6,642 nt of DNA, from NCBI GenBank assembly GCA_029262975.1, contig JAJCYJ010000160.1, positions 1 to 6,642 on the forward strand. The letters run 5' to 3'. Of this stretch, positions 6,223-6,642 are shown in pieces (within the stretch, counting starts at the first letter, position 1; the number at the start of each line of letters is the position of its first letter). This DNA comes from Saprospiraceae bacterium. GTDB lineage: Bacteria > Bacteroidota > Bacteroidia > Chitinophagales > Saprospiraceae. Below the pieces are notes generated by a model. That model saw nothing but the letters and a program-made list of their open reading frames with translations. It was not told the DNA's origin and searched no databases. The translations under genes and the position numbers were made by a program.

Positions 6223-6642
6223 TTATTTTAGAAGCGGTTGAATTATACGCCAAACATTTTCACGAACTATCTTTTGACCCTCCGCATTGGGATGTTTATT
6301 GTCTCCTATACTCAGTTCAGGAGATCCCATTAGGCCTTCTAACAAGAAGGGGATAAGTGCAGCTTTATAATCGGTCGCGAGGGAAGCAAAAATGTTCTTG
6401 AATTGTGCACTGTATTCCGGGCCCATATTTGCCGGAGCTTCCATACCTGCTATGACGATTTTTGCATTAGGACTCAGTTCATTTACTTTTTCGAGGATTG
6501 CATTTAAGTTCTTTTCTGTTTCTTCAATACTAAGACCCCGGAGCATATCATTGGCTCCCAGTTCAAGTACAAACACATCTACGGGTCGATTGAGCACCCA
6601 TTCTATTCTGCCTTTTCCTCCTGCAGACGTTTCACCGCTTAA
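6223..6642 (-). CDS. TesA-like SGNH/GDSL esterase (arylesterase / lysophospholipase-type), 5' end outside window
   Basis: The frame is open to the window edge and ends at TAA 6225-6223, so 139 C-terminal residues are visible. It carries the TesA-type signatures: block II GETSAGG (visible residues 3-9), block III ELGANDMLRGL (27-37, with the oxyanion Asn31), and block V DNKHPN (114-119) with catalytic Asp114 and His117. The block I GDSL nucleophile Ser lies outside the window. TesA-family enzymes are about 180-230 residues long, so roughly 50-90 residues are missing. The family hydrolyses acyl esters and thioesters, generally in the periplasm. The GTG at 6597 is internal, since GETSAGG lies upstream of it in the same frame. 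The gene is on the same strand as the phosphatase but about 490 bp upstream, too far to infer an operon. Confidence 0.92.
   Translation of the reverse strand, partial: LSGETSAGGKGRIEWVLNRPVDVFVLELGANDMLRGLSIEETEKNLNAILEKVNELSPNAKIVIAGMEAPANMGPEYSAQFKNIFASLATDYKAALIPFLLEGLMGSPELSIGDNKHPNAEGQKIVRENVWRIIQPLLK

Noticed and set aside
6223..6597. GTG at 6597 as the start of a 124-residue esterase
   Set aside because: The frame stays open to the window edge and encodes the family block GETSAGG upstream of this codon, so the true start lies outside the window.

Overview
The window looks like chromosomal DNA of a Bacteroidota bacterium, plausibly from the Saprospiraceae or a relative. The best evidence is a type IX secretion (T9SS) C-terminal sorting domain on the large central protein. 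Supporting this are the AT-leaning composition, the absence of clear Shine-Dalgarno sites, and a calcium-binding, Cys-rich repeat architecture typical of secreted proteins in that phylum. The genus assignment is inference.

Layout. Positions 2-154 (+) hold the last 50 codons of a gene whose tail resembles the C-terminus of c-type cytochrome / heme-binding domain proteins. Positions 155-872 are a convergent intergenic region. It carries two copies of a 165-bp direct repeat (349-513 and 685-849, 5 mismatches, no indels), each with internal hairpins. Positions 873-5729 (-) are one very large gene of 1618 codons. It encodes a secreted PAP-type metallophosphatase with, in order, a signal peptide, a jelly-roll-like domain, a fibronectin-III/PAP N-terminal domain, the catalytic domain, a Cys-rich calcium-binding repeat array, a beta-sandwich, a second array, a second beta-sandwich, and the T9SS sorting domain. 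Positions 5730-6222 have no convincing gene; one 100-codon frame that overlaps the phosphatase start by ATGA is doubtful. Positions 6223-6642 (-) are the 3' two thirds of a TesA-like SGNH/GDSL esterase cut by the window edge.

The most striking internal structure is in the phosphatase stalk. Ten full repeat units of exactly 49 residues (147 bp) occur as seven plus three. The last three units of the first array, its terminal cap and the following beta-sandwich are then duplicated as a 359-residue (1077-bp) module in perfect register. Within the first array, units 1-2 and 3-4 also look like a duplicated pair. The picture is an exported phosphatase on a long, disulfide-rich, probably Ca2+-stabilised stalk that has grown by successive tandem duplications.

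The three genes do not form an obvious pathway. The esterase and the phosphatase share a strand but lie about 500 bp apart. The heme-protein fragment converges on them and is separated by the repeat-bearing spacer.
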